Made by a program: the position numbers and the translations under genes. The notes beneath the pieces were generated by a model. That model was not told the origin of the DNA. It saw nothing but the letters and a program-made list of their open reading frames with translations, and did no database searches. From assembly GCA_003230195.1 (NCBI GenBank), contig QIHH01000124.1:1-6461 (forward strand): DNA of 6,461 nucleotides. Direction: 5' to 3'. Shown here one piece after another: positions 1 to 6,384 of this stretch. Each line of letters opens with the position of its first letter. Positions within the stretch are counted from its first letter, which is position 1. This stretch comes from Gammaproteobacteria bacterium. GTDB taxonomy: Bacteria; Pseudomonadota; Gammaproteobacteria; SZUA-140.

Positions 1-2174
1 CCTTTATGAATGAGGCGGAAAAGAGCGGAGAGGAACTGCTGTTCTCGGCCAAATTTGCTTGCCCGCACTGTGGCTACAGCATCTCGGATCTAGAGCCCAA
101 ACTCTTTTCGTTTAATAGCCCGGCCGGTGCCTGTCCCACCTGTGACGGCCTTGGCATCATGGAGTTTTTCGATCCAGAACGAGTCGTCACGCAAGCAGAA
201 CTCAGCCTCTCTGCCGGGGCAATTCGCGGCTGGGATAAACGCAACACCTACTATTCAAGACTGCTAAATGCACTCTCAACACATTATGAATTTGATCTCG
301 ATACACCGTTTGCGGATCTAGCAAAGAAAATCCGCAACATCATCCTCTACGGCAGCGCTGATGAGCAAATAGAGTTCACCTATTTTAATGAGCGCGGCAG
401 CAGCGAACTGCGCAGCCATAGCTTTGAAGGAATCATCCCCAACATGCAGCGCCGTTACCGCGAGACCGAATCCAACGTGGTGCGCGAAGAACTGGCCAAA
501 TATATCAGCAACCAATCATGCAGCAGTTGCGGTGGCACCCGCCTGCGCACCGAGGCACGCAACGTCTTTGTTGCCGACACCACCATGCCGGAAGTAACTT
601 CAATGCCGGTAGGCCGAGCCCATCAGTTTTTTAGCGAGCTGCACCTACCCGGCTGGCGTGGTGAAATTGCCGACAAAATCGTTAAAGAGATCAATCAACG
701 CCTTGGCTTTCTGGTCAATGTGGGGCTCGACTACCTCGCGCTTAACCGTACGGCCAGCACCTTGTCCGGTGGCGAGACTCAGCGCATTCGCCTCGCAAGC
801 CAGATCGGCGCAGGGCTGGTGGGGGTGATGTATGTACTCGACGAGCCATCGATTGGCCTGCACCAGCGCGACAATGATCGCCTCCTGCAAACCCTCACCT
901 ATCTACGCGACCTCGGCAATACCGTGATTGTGGTTGAACATGATGAAGACGCAATCCGTGCCGCAGATCATGTGTTAGATATTGGCCCTGGTGCCGGTAC
1001 CCATGGCGGTGAAATTATCGCGCAAGGCACACCGGCAGATATCATGGCTGCAAAAGAATCACTCACTGGCCAATATCTCACTGGAGTGCAGTGCATTGAG
1101 ATTCCGGAGCAGACGGTACCAAGCAATCCAGAAAAACAACTGAAGATCTTTGGTGCCAGTGGCAACAACCTGAAGTCGGTCGATGTCTCGATTCCACTGG
1201 GATTGATGTGCTGCGTGACGGGTGTCTCGGGTTCCGGCAAATCAACCTTGATCAACGATACCCTCTATAGCCACGCCGCCATGGCGATCAACGAAGGCAG
1301 CCATGACCCTGCGCCTTGTGACAAGATCGAAGGGTTGGATCAGTTCGACAAGGTGATCAACATCGATCAAAGCCCGATTGGGCGTACTCCACGCTCTAAT
1401 CCGGCCACCTATACAGGCCTGTTTACCCCGATTCGTGAACTCTTTGCCGGTACGCAAGAGGCACGTTCACGTGGCTACACACCTGGACGCTTTAGCTTTA
1501 ATGTTAAAGGCGGGCGTTGTGAGGCATGCCAAGGAGACGGCGCGATCAAAATAGAGATGCACTTCCTGCCCGATACCTACGTACCATGCGATGTGTGTAA
1601 AAACAAACGCTACAACCGGGAAACACTTGAGGTTAAGTACAAGGGTAAAAACATCCACGAAGTACTGGCAATGCCAATTGATGAAGCAGTTGATTTTTTT
1701 AGTGCTGTGCCGGTGATTTATCGCAAATTGCAGACATTGATCGATGTCGGCCTGTCGTATATTGAACTAGGACAGAATGCCACCACCCTTTCTGGTGGTG
1801 AAGCACAGCGTGTGAAATTGTCACGCGAGCTTTCAAAACGCGACACCGGTAATACGCTTTATATTCTGGACGAACCAACGACCGGACTACATTTCCACGA
1901 TACCAAACAGCTGTTAAAAGTACTGCATCGCCTGCGTGATCAGGGCAATACTATCGTCATCATCGAACACAATCTGGATGTGATTAAGACCGCCGACTGG
2001 ATCATTGATCTCGGCCCTGAAGGGGGTGATAAAGGCGGCTGGATTGTGGCCGCTGGCACCCCGCATGAAGTCGCTAACAATCCAGATTCGGTCACCGGCC
2101 CTTTCCTCAAAGAGGTCTTTGAACGAAAGAAACAACCACTAGAGAGCGCCCCGCCACTTGCGAAAACATCTTGA
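1..2174 (+). CDS. uvrA: UvrABC excinuclease subunit A, 5'-truncated by window edge
   Basis: UvrA is the cytoplasmic ATPase that finds DNA damage and loads UvrB in nucleotide excision repair. The frame is open to the left edge (first whole codon at position 3). The ATG at 6 is internal, because it aligns near residue 235 of the roughly 940-residue family and the first Walker A is missing. Residues counted from that ATG: zinc module C19/C22/C43/C46; CxxC pair C172/C175; first ABC signature LSGGETQR 253-260 and Walker B VLDEPS 277-282; second Walker A GVSGSGKST 406-414; second zinc module C504/C507/C528/C531; second signature LSGGEAQR 595-602 and Walker B ILDEPT 620-625. All expected motifs of the retained part are intact and there is no frameshift. 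The protein ends AKTS at a TGA. The next gene follows within 25 bp and may be cotranscribed. The identification is essentially certain. Confidence 0.97.
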   Translation, partial: FMNEAEKSGEELLFSAKFACPHCGYSISDLEPKLFSFNSPAGACPTCDGLGIMEFFDPERVVTQAELSLSAGAIRGWDKRNTYYSRLLNALSTHYEFDLDTPFADLAKKIRNIILYGSADEQIEFTYFNERGSSELRSHSFEGIIPNMQRRYRETESNVVREELAKYISNQSCSSCGGTRLRTEARNVFVADTTMPEVTSMPVGRAHQFFSELHLPGWRGEIADKIVKEINQRLGFLVNVGLDYLALNRTASTLSGGETQRIRLASQIGAGLVGVMYVLDEPSIGLHQRDNDRLLQTLTYLRDLGNTVIVVEHDEDAIRAADHVLDIGPGAGTHGGEIIAQGTPADIMAAKESLTGQYLTGVQCIEIPEQTVPSNPEKQLKIFGASGNNLKSVDVSIPLGLMCCVTGVSGSGKSTLINDTLYSHAAMAINEGSHDPAPCDKIEGLDQFDKVINIDQSPIGRTPRSNPATYTGLFTPIRELFAGTQEARSRGYTPGRFSFNVKGGRCEACQGDGAIKIEMHFLPDTYVPCDVCKNKRYNRETLEVKYKGKNIHEVLAMPIDEAVDFFSAVPVIYRKLQTLIDVGLSYIELGQNATTLSGGEAQRVKLSRELSKRDTGNTLYILDEPTTGLHFHDTKQLLKVLHRLRDQGNTIVIIEHNLDVIKTADWIIDLGPEGGDKGGWIVAAGTPHEVANNPDSVTGPFLKEVFERKKQPLESAPPLAKTS

Positions 2175-2196
2175 TAAAAACAGCAAAAAGAGAACT

Positions 2197-3621
2197 GTGC
2201 AGTATCGTTTTGCCACACTGCTCTTACTACTGTTCTATCTACCTGTCACACAGGCGATAGAATTACCCGATATTGGTGATACCTCTGAGTCCTTCCTTTC
2301 ACTCAGCGAAGATCAACAGCTGGGTGCTGCGTTCATGCGCAATCTACGCGGTGCCCTCAATATTGTGAACGACCCTGAAATTGAAAGTTACATCATCTCG
2401 CTCGGCAAACGCCTCACCACCAATAGCAATAGCCAACAGCAGTTCCATTTTTTTGTGATCAACGATTCAAACATCAACGCCTTTGCCGGGCCTGGAGGAC
2501 ATATCGGCATCAACACCGGACTGATCATGACATCCGAAACGGAAAGCGAACTGGCATCGGTGGTCGCGCATGAGATCGCCCATGTTACACAACGTCATCT
2601 GGCGCGTGCATTTGAAGCTGCACAAGAGAGCAGCGTACCAACCGCAGCCGCGATCATCGCTGCGATCATTCTCGCCAGTCAGGGTTCGGAAATGGCCACT
2701 GCTGCACTCGCCACTGTCCTTGCTAGCAGCACCCAAACACGGATTAACTTTACCCGCCAAAATGAGAAAGAAGCGGACCGCATCGGCATGTTGCTGCTCG
2801 CATCAAGCAATTTTGACCCACAGGGGATGCCAGCCTTCTTTGAACGCCTCTATCGTCACAACAAATCCTATGACAACCAGAGCATTGAATTTTTACGCAC
2901 CCATCCGTTAACACTATCACGCGTTTCAGATACACGTAACCGCGCTGCGCAATACCCACTAGCGATGCAATACGATCAAACCAATTACTACTTAATCAAA
3001 ACTAAAATTGAAGTATTAAACAGTCATGATAACAAAATAAGCATCACCCACTTTAAAAGACTATTGGAAACAAAGCCGTCTCAACAGCAAAATATTGTCC
3101 GCTATGGTTATGCACTCAGCCTTGCCAGAGCGAATCAATTCCAGCAAGCAATGAAGCAGATCAAAATGCTAATTGAACAAGAACCAGAGCGCATTAATTA
3201 TCAAGTAGCGGCAGCTAATATTGCCTATACTGCAGGCGACCTCTCACGAGCCGCCATGATTTGTAAAGAATACCTAAAGACATATCCTCATCACCATGCC
3301 TTATCATCGCTTTACAGCCGGATTTTGATCAAACAGGGAAATGCAAAGGAAAGCAGTGCATTACTTTACGAACACTTAAGACGACACCCGTTAAACCCAT
3401 CACTCTACCGATTGCTCGCACAGGCAGAGCATCAAAATAACAATCTTCCAGCATCACATGAAGCACTAGCGGAATACTATTATTTAACGGGGTTGCCACA
3501 TAGCGGTATAGAACAACTCAAACTGGCGCTTAACCTTCTCAAGACTGAGAACACAGCAGCGACCGCAAAAATTAAATATAGAAAAACTCAAATGGAGGAA
3601 GCACTACAAGAGTTTAAATAA
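2197..3621 (+). CDS. bepA: BepA-like periplasmic M48 metalloprotease with TPR domain
   Basis: This is an M48-family zinc protease of the BepA (YfgC) type, which in E. coli helps assemble or degrade outer-membrane proteins such as LptD at the BAM complex. Numbering from the GTG at 2197 (474 aa; E. coli BepA 487): signal peptide 1-20 with a leucine-rich core and a TQA cleavage site; zinc motif HEIAH 125-129; third ligand E190 in EKEAD; THP motif with H236, matching the BepA histidine that caps the active site; then TPR-like helical repeats from about 295 to the end. Start choice: the first in-frame ATG lies beyond the signal peptide. GTG 2197 has a weak GAG ribosome site close upstream and clears uvrA. 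TTG 2158 would add 13 basic residues, overlap uvrA by 17 bp, and also has only a weak AGAGAG. The family is certain, the exact start is not. Whether its substrates match those of E. coli is inferred. Confidence 0.9.
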   Translation: MQYRFATLLLLLFYLPVTQAIELPDIGDTSESFLSLSEDQQLGAAFMRNLRGALNIVNDPEIESYIISLGKRLTTNSNSQQQFHFFVINDSNINAFAGPGGHIGINTGLIMTSETESELASVVAHEIAHVTQRHLARAFEAAQESSVPTAAAIIAAIILASQGSEMATAALATVLASSTQTRINFTRQNEKEADRIGMLLLASSNFDPQGMPAFFERLYRHNKSYDNQSIEFLRTHPLTLSRVSDTRNRAAQYPLAMQYDQTNYYLIKTKIEVLNSHDNKISITHFKRLLETKPSQQQNIVRYGYALSLARANQFQQAMKQIKMLIEQEPERINYQVAAANIAYTAGDLSRAAMICKEYLKTYPHHHALSSLYSRILIKQGNAKESSALLYEHLRRHPLNPSLYRLLAQAEHQNNNLPASHEALAEYYYLTGLPHSGIEQLKLALNLLKTENTAATAKIKYRKTQMEEALQEFK

Positions 3622-3646
3622 GCAGCTAAAAACTCAAATAGAAATC

Positions 3647-3673
3647 AAAAAAACCTTACACATCAGCATAAAG
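3647..3673 (-). terminator. Weak candidate terminator of the kinase operon
   Basis: Read on the minus strand, the end of the kinase gene can form a poor stem (CTTTA pairing with TAAGG, with G-U pairs) overlapping the stop codon. A run of seven T residues follows directly. The stem is weak and could be chance. No good hairpin serves the plus-strand protease gene in the 34-bp convergent gap either. Confidence 0.2.
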
Positions 3674-4870
3674 AGATACATCAATATAAAATGTAGCCCC
3701 TATCCCCTCTTCAGTATCGAAACCAATCGAGCCTCCCATTTTTTCGACAATGGCCTTGGAAATACTCAGACCCAGGCCTGTTCCACCGATTTTACGGGTA
3801 TCTGAACCATCAGCCTGACTGAATTTTTCGAAAATCCGACTCTGAAATTTTACTGGAATCCCATTGCCATAATCCTTAATTTCTACACGTATTACCCCAT
3901 CTTTTTGAATCACACTGATATCCACCTCAGTACCCTTTGGCGAGAATTTCGCCGCATTAGATAATAGATTATTGAGCACCTGCATTAAGCGATCAGTATC
4001 CGCATAAACAGTGGTGCCATCAATGACATCATTCAGATGATACTTTACCTCATACTGCTCGCCATATGCCTGATTAACCTCTATCGATTGCAGTAAAACA
4101 GCCTTCAAATCAACAGGACCCATCACAAAGTCCATTTTCCCCGATTCTATTTTAGAAATATCAAGAATATCATTAATCAAAAATAACAAACGTTCAGTGT
4201 TATTGCAGGCGATAGCAATTAAACGACCAATTTCGGGTTTTAACTCCCCCATCACCCCACTAGCAATTAGCCCTAAAGAGCCTCGAATTGAGGTCAGTGG
4301 TGTGCGAAGCTCATGGCTCACAGTCGATGTAAATTCAGACTTAAAACGAGACGCCTCTTCGGCCACTTGCAGTGCCTCTTCAGCTTCTTTTGCCAGTACA
4401 CGAAGCACATCTTCACGCTGAACCATTGGCGTCACATCGATAATCTGGATCAAACAATAATCATGACCATCACTTTGAATAGGTTTAACAGTCACCGACT
4501 GTTCAATACGCCGCGCCTCATCTCTTGCCTCAGAAAAATAGAGTGGGAATATTACCTTATTGAGTGAACGAGATAGTAGCGATGCCGTGCGTGTATCCAG
4601 TGCTGCATTGATGACTGACTCGATCCTCCTGCCCTTCAAACCAGGGAATACTTCCACAAAGGTGCTGCCAATGACATCGCCTCGATTGAGTGAAGATGCC
4701 TCTACCATCCACTCATTCCACAAAATGATTTTGCGATCACTATCTACCAGAAAAAGGCCATTTTCACTGAGATCCAGCACCTTGCCAAATAGATGATCTG
4801 AAGGCGAAGCAATAATTTCAGCCTCATCACTATTAATGTTAATGACATCAGACCGCACTGATCTGCTCAT
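3656..4870 (-). CDS. Soluble PAS-domain sensor histidine kinase
   Basis: This 404-residue protein is a cytosolic histidine kinase that probably phosphorylates the receiver encoded two genes upstream. No transmembrane segment or signal peptide is visible. A PAS sensory domain spans about 28-150 (core ENGLFLVDSDRKIILWNEWM). An Ala/Glu-rich coiled-coil linker follows at about 150-180. The HisKA domain carries the H-box VSHELRTPL with phospho-acceptor H186, and the following E-x-x-T fits the kinase's own phosphatase motif. The HATPase domain has the N-box LNNLLSNAAKF near 299-309, G1 DYGNGIP 333-339, F-box FEKFSQAD 347-354 and G2 GGTGLGLSI 362-370. All catalytic boxes are intact and there is no attached receiver. 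Its ATG lies 23 bp inside the cheC-like gene and has no clear ribosome site (GCTAG only), so translation is probably coupled. The PAS ligand and the signal cannot be read from sequence. Confidence 0.93.
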   Translation of the reverse strand: MSRSVRSDVININSDEAEIIASPSDHLFGKVLDLSENGLFLVDSDRKIILWNEWMVEASSLNRGDVIGSTFVEVFPGLKGRRIESVINAALDTRTASLLSRSLNKVIFPLYFSEARDEARRIEQSVTVKPIQSDGHDYCLIQIIDVTPMVQREDVLRVLAKEAEEALQVAEEASRFKSEFTSTVSHELRTPLTSIRGSLGLIASGVMGELKPEIGRLIAIACNNTERLLFLINDILDISKIESGKMDFVMGPVDLKAVLLQSIEVNQAYGEQYEVKYHLNDVIDGTTVYADTDRLMQVLNNLLSNAAKFSPKGTEVDISVIQKDGVIRVEIKDYGNGIPVKFQSRIFEKFSQADGSDTRKIGGTGLGLSISKAIVEKMGGSIGFDTEEGIGATFYIDVSLYADV

Positions 4871-5456
4871 CTAGCTGAGAAATAAAATCATGTAAGGAAT
4901 CAACATTCAGCATCAATGTCACATAGCCATTGATAGACTGACTTTCAAGCCCAAAATCCACTTTAAGAAACATAACGAGGTCATTATTATCACAAGTTTC
5001 AACCGAAAAAATTTCACTCCCGGTTCCTTTAATGAAGCGTGGCAATGAGCTCATAATCTCTTTTTTTAGCAAGTCAGCAACACTACTCACCACCGCATTC
5101 AAAATAATATTGCCAATCTCACACATCGCCTCCTGCTCCATCTCTGTCAAGCTCTCAACTGGCACTGTGTCTCCCAGTAAAATCCTGACAATGGAGAGTG
5201 TCTTTTCCTCTGGAAACATCAATAACGCATCGCCAGTCAGCGCACCTCTCATGCTCTGTGTGACACCACTCATTCTCGCTGCATTGGTTTGATCAAATTT
5301 GTTGGCCGCAGCATTCCGCTGCAAAAAGTCGACCTCAGGAACAGAGAGGGAAACCTCTTCATTGACCATTTCACTCAACACAGCGGCAGCGCTACCCATA
5401 CTAATGTTCAGCACTTCGGTAATATAATCACGTTGAAGCTCTGTAATTTCTAACAT
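4848..5456 (-). CDS. CheC-family CheY-phosphate phosphatase
   Basis: This 202-residue cytosolic protein belongs to the CheC/CheX/FliY phosphatase family, which removes phosphate from CheY-like receivers. The family active-site pattern D/S-x3-E-x2-N-x22-P is present twice. Site 1 is D10, E14, N17, P40, an exact match. Site 2 is E113, N116, P139 with Glu109 at the usually D/S position. The pseudo-twofold repeat and two sites favour CheC over single-site CheX; there is no FliY/FliN-type C-terminal extension. It lies 5 bp after the receiver gene, with AGGTGG inside the end of that gene serving as ribosome site, and it overlaps the kinase gene by 23 bp. This context makes the neighbouring receiver its likely substrate. 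No CheD, CheA or flagellar gene is in view, so a role in chemotaxis is not shown. The family is clear; the true substrate is inferred. Confidence 0.87.
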   Translation of the reverse strand: MLEITELQRDYITEVLNISMGSAAAVLSEMVNEEVSLSVPEVDFLQRNAAANKFDQTNAARMSGVTQSMRGALTGDALLMFPEEKTLSIVRILLGDTVPVESLTEMEQEAMCEIGNIILNAVVSSVADLLKKEIMSSLPRFIKGTGSEIFSVETCDNNDLVMFLKVDFGLESQSINGYVTLMLNVDSLHDFISQLDEQISAV

Positions 5457-5461
5457 GCCAG

Positions 5462-5821
5462 TTATTCCACCTGAGAGATGATGCCCGCGATTTTATCTTC
5501 AGTAATCGGCTTTTTCACAAAACCAATGCCCAGTGAATCTGCCCGTCTCTGAATGCTCTCCTGAACATTAGCGGTTAACATTGAAATATAGGCGGAAGGA
5601 ACAAGGGATTTCATTTTTTCAGCCAGTGTTATGCCATCCATACCAGGCATATTAAAATCAATGATCATCAAATCGATCGATTCGCCAGTATGAGTCAATG
5701 CCTCATCACCACTACCAGACTCTATAATAACCCATTCTGGATGACGATCTACCACCACACTTTTCACCAACATACGTGAAACGCGACTATCATCAACAAT
5801 CAATACCGTCTTTTCTGTCAC
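5462..5821 (-). CDS. CheY-like single-domain response regulator
   Basis: This is a stand-alone receiver domain of about 119 residues starting MTEKTVLIVDDSR, with no DNA-binding or enzymatic output domain. Numbered from the GTG at 5821: acidic pair D10/D11, phospho-acceptor D55 in MIIDFNMPGMDG, switch threonine T83 in MLTAN, aromatic switch position F101, and conserved lysine K104 before Pro. All residues needed for phosphorylation are present. Start choice: an ATG at 5836 would give 124 residues but has no ribosome site. A GGAGGTGA overlapping that ATG stands 8 nt before GTG 5821, and the shorter product begins like typical CheY proteins. It is the first gene of the operon with the phosphatase and kinase. 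The likely output is a phosphorylation-dependent protein contact with an unknown partner, by analogy with CheY. Confidence 0.93.
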   Translation of the reverse strand: MTEKTVLIVDDSRVSRMLVKSVVVDRHPEWVIIESGSGDEALTHTGESIDLMIIDFNMPGMDGITLAEKMKSLVPSAYISMLTANVQESIQRRADSLGIGFVKKPITEDKIAGIISQVE

Positions 5822-5826
5822 CGCTA

Positions 5827-5834
5827 TCACCTCC
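5827..5834 (-). promoter_or_regulatory. Strong ribosome binding site that sets the receiver start
   Basis: On the minus strand GGAGGTGA matches the anti-Shine-Dalgarno sequence very well and ends its GGAGG core 8 nt before GTG 5821. It overlaps the ATG at 5834-5836. Initiation at that ATG would leave this site unused and rely on upstream sequence with no purine-rich motif. Confidence 0.8.
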
Positions 5835-5887
5835 ATTGTGATGCACTAAAATACTCAAGAACCTATTATTTAGTATCCCACATATAA

Positions 5888-5901
5888 ACATATTAACATG
5901 T
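5888..5901. promoter_or_regulatory. Near-palindrome upstream of the receiver operon, possible operator
   Basis: The 14-nt sequence ACATATTAACATGT is self-complementary in 12 of 14 positions. It lies about 65-80 bp upstream of the receiver start, where a regulator could bind. The region is AT-rich, so chance is a real alternative. Confidence 0.2.
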
Positions 5902-5930
5902 AGTAATCACATACCATTCGGCATTGCATC

Positions 5931-5996
5931 TTAGAGCAGTAGAAAGCAGAGAAGAGTATTAAAGATGGGCACTGCATGTGCGGTTTTTTCACTCAT
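5931..5996 (-). CDS. Candidate 21-residue leader or small protein
   Basis: A short frame starts ATG at 5996, seven nt after a GGAG ribosome-like motif, and ends TAA. It encodes MSEKTAHAVPIFNT followed by a hydrophobic tail LLCFLLL. It points toward the receiver operon, and its stop lies 110 bp before the receiver start. It could be a leader peptide or a tiny membrane peptide, or chance. I recognise no family. Confidence 0.15.
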   Translation of the reverse strand: MSEKTAHAVPIFNTLLCFLLL

Positions 5997-6025
5997 TATC
6001 AGACTCCATGTCTTACCGTCATAAA

Positions 6026-6060
6026 CGCTACCAATTTCTGGCACGCGCTACTAATTTCCG
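6026..6060. repeat. Two-copy imperfect direct repeat with 20-bp period
   Basis: CGCTACCAATTTCTG (6026-6040) recurs as CGCTACTAATTTCCG (6046-6060), identical at 13 of 15 positions. The copies start 20 bp apart, close to two helical turns, a spacing that suits side-by-side protein binding. No third copy was seen. Confidence 0.55.
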
Positions 6061-6118
6061 TATGCAATTCAGTTAGCGGCAAAAAAAAATATTATTTAAG
6101 GCCGAAGAGGTTTTTTTC

Positions 6119-6146
6119 TTAATAAAAATGAATACAACGATATAAT
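6119..6146 (+). promoter_or_regulatory. Candidate sigma-70 promoter reading right
   Basis: A perfect -10 hexamer TATAAT stands at 6141-6146. TTAATA at 6119-6124, 16 bp upstream, matches 4 of 6 positions of the -35 consensus. Transcription would begin near 6153, inside the (AG)9 tract. The surroundings are AT-rich, so a chance TATAAT is possible. Confidence 0.3.
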
Positions 6147-6150
6147 ATAA

Positions 6151-6168
6151 AGAGAGAGAGAGAGAGAG
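6151..6168 (+). repeat. (AG)9 dinucleotide microsatellite
   Basis: Nine perfect AG units lie directly downstream of the TATAAT hexamer. Pure dinucleotide runs of this length are uncommon in bacterial chromosomes and can change length by strand slippage. It lies in no gene. Confidence 0.95.
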
Positions 6169-6229
6169 CAAAGTAACCCGACTAGTTCCGAGCATTAATA
6201 GCACAAACAAACTCATATGCCATCCACTG

Positions 6230-6246
6230 GGTTTGTCCAACAAACC
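6230..6246 (+). other. Perfect 7-bp stem-loop
   Basis: GGTTTGT pairs exactly with ACAAACC around a three-base CCA loop; one pair may open to give a five-base loop. There is no T-run after it, so it is not a terminator by itself. It could be part of a structured RNA or a protein-binding site. Confidence 0.45.
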
Positions 6247-6267
6247 GCTTCAGATCAGCTCGCACAA

Positions 6268-6290
6268 GCTAACCTAATTCGTTAGCCTTT
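6268..6290 (+). terminator. Candidate intrinsic terminator reading right
   Basis: GCTAAC and GTTAGC form a perfect 6-bp stem around a 7-base loop and are followed by CCTTT and one further T. The U-tract is short and the stem only half GC, so efficiency would be modest. It would end a transcript from the promoter-like site at 6119-6146, just before the insertion sequence. Confidence 0.3.
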
Positions 6291-6311
6291 TACAATTGTT
6301 ACCAACAATGC

Positions 6312-6348
6312 AAAACTGAGCCACCCCAACGGTTGAAAAGTGAGCCAC
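6312..6348 (+). repeat. Terminal direct repeats of the insertion sequence
   Basis: Two 13-nt copies, at 6312-6324 and 6336-6348, differ at one position and share TGAGCCAC. Their position just inside the presumed tip and just ahead of the transposase gene fits transposase-binding repeats. Confidence 0.65.
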
Positions 6349-6384
6349 AAGGCGCACACTGATGTTTTTCATAATGAGGAACTC

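Larger units (their letters stand above)
5822..6384. other. AT-rich intergenic region between the receiver operon and the insertion sequence
   Basis: About 560 bp hold no convincing protein gene; every open frame is short. From left to right it contains the operon's ribosome site and presumed promoter zone, a near-palindrome (5888-5901), a 21-codon open frame (5931-5996, minus), and a short hairpin with a T-run (5969-5989). A two-copy 15-nt repeat (6026-6060), an A9 tract and a T7 tract (6081-6089, 6111-6117) and a promoter-like site (6119-6146) follow. Last come an (AG)9 tract, two stem-loops (6230-6246, 6268-6290) and the left end of an IS21-like element. No tRNA or rRNA was seen. The operon promoter could not be fixed: AT-rich hexamers such as AATAAT and GATACT lie about 40-55 bp upstream of the start, without good -35 partners. 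Confidence 0.75.

Noticed and set aside
645..890. Long minus-strand open frames inside uvrA and the protease gene.
   Set aside because: They lie opposite well-conserved coding sequence, have no family resemblance and are codon-bias shadows.
5918..5927. GCCGAATG-like sequence resembling a FliA (sigma-28) -10 ahead of the receiver operon.
   Set aside because: It matches only the first five bases and has no TAAA element at the proper distance.
5969..5989. GCAC-TGCAT-GTGC hairpin followed by GGTTTTTT, like a plus-strand terminator.
   Set aside because: The stem is only 4 bp and no plus-strand gene lies close upstream for it to serve.
6040..6060. TGGCACG resembling the -24 half of a sigma-54 promoter.
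   Set aside because: The -12 GC element is absent at the required spacing (ACTAA instead of TTGCA).
6081..6117. A9 and T7 tracts that could form a long A-T stem or bidirectional terminator.
   Set aside because: A pure A-T stem around a loop of over 20 nt is weak; it is more simply AT-rich spacer, possibly curved DNA.
6217..6285. 22-codon plus-strand frame starting MPSTGFVQQT.
   Set aside because: There is no ribosome site before the ATG, no recognisable family, and it overlaps two stem-loops.
6235..6287. Possible integron attC site: GTCCAAC and GTTAGCC resemble the outer cores.
   Set aside because: GTTAGCC breaks the GTTRRRY pattern, the two cores pair at only 5 of 7 positions, and no complementary inner L boxes are present.
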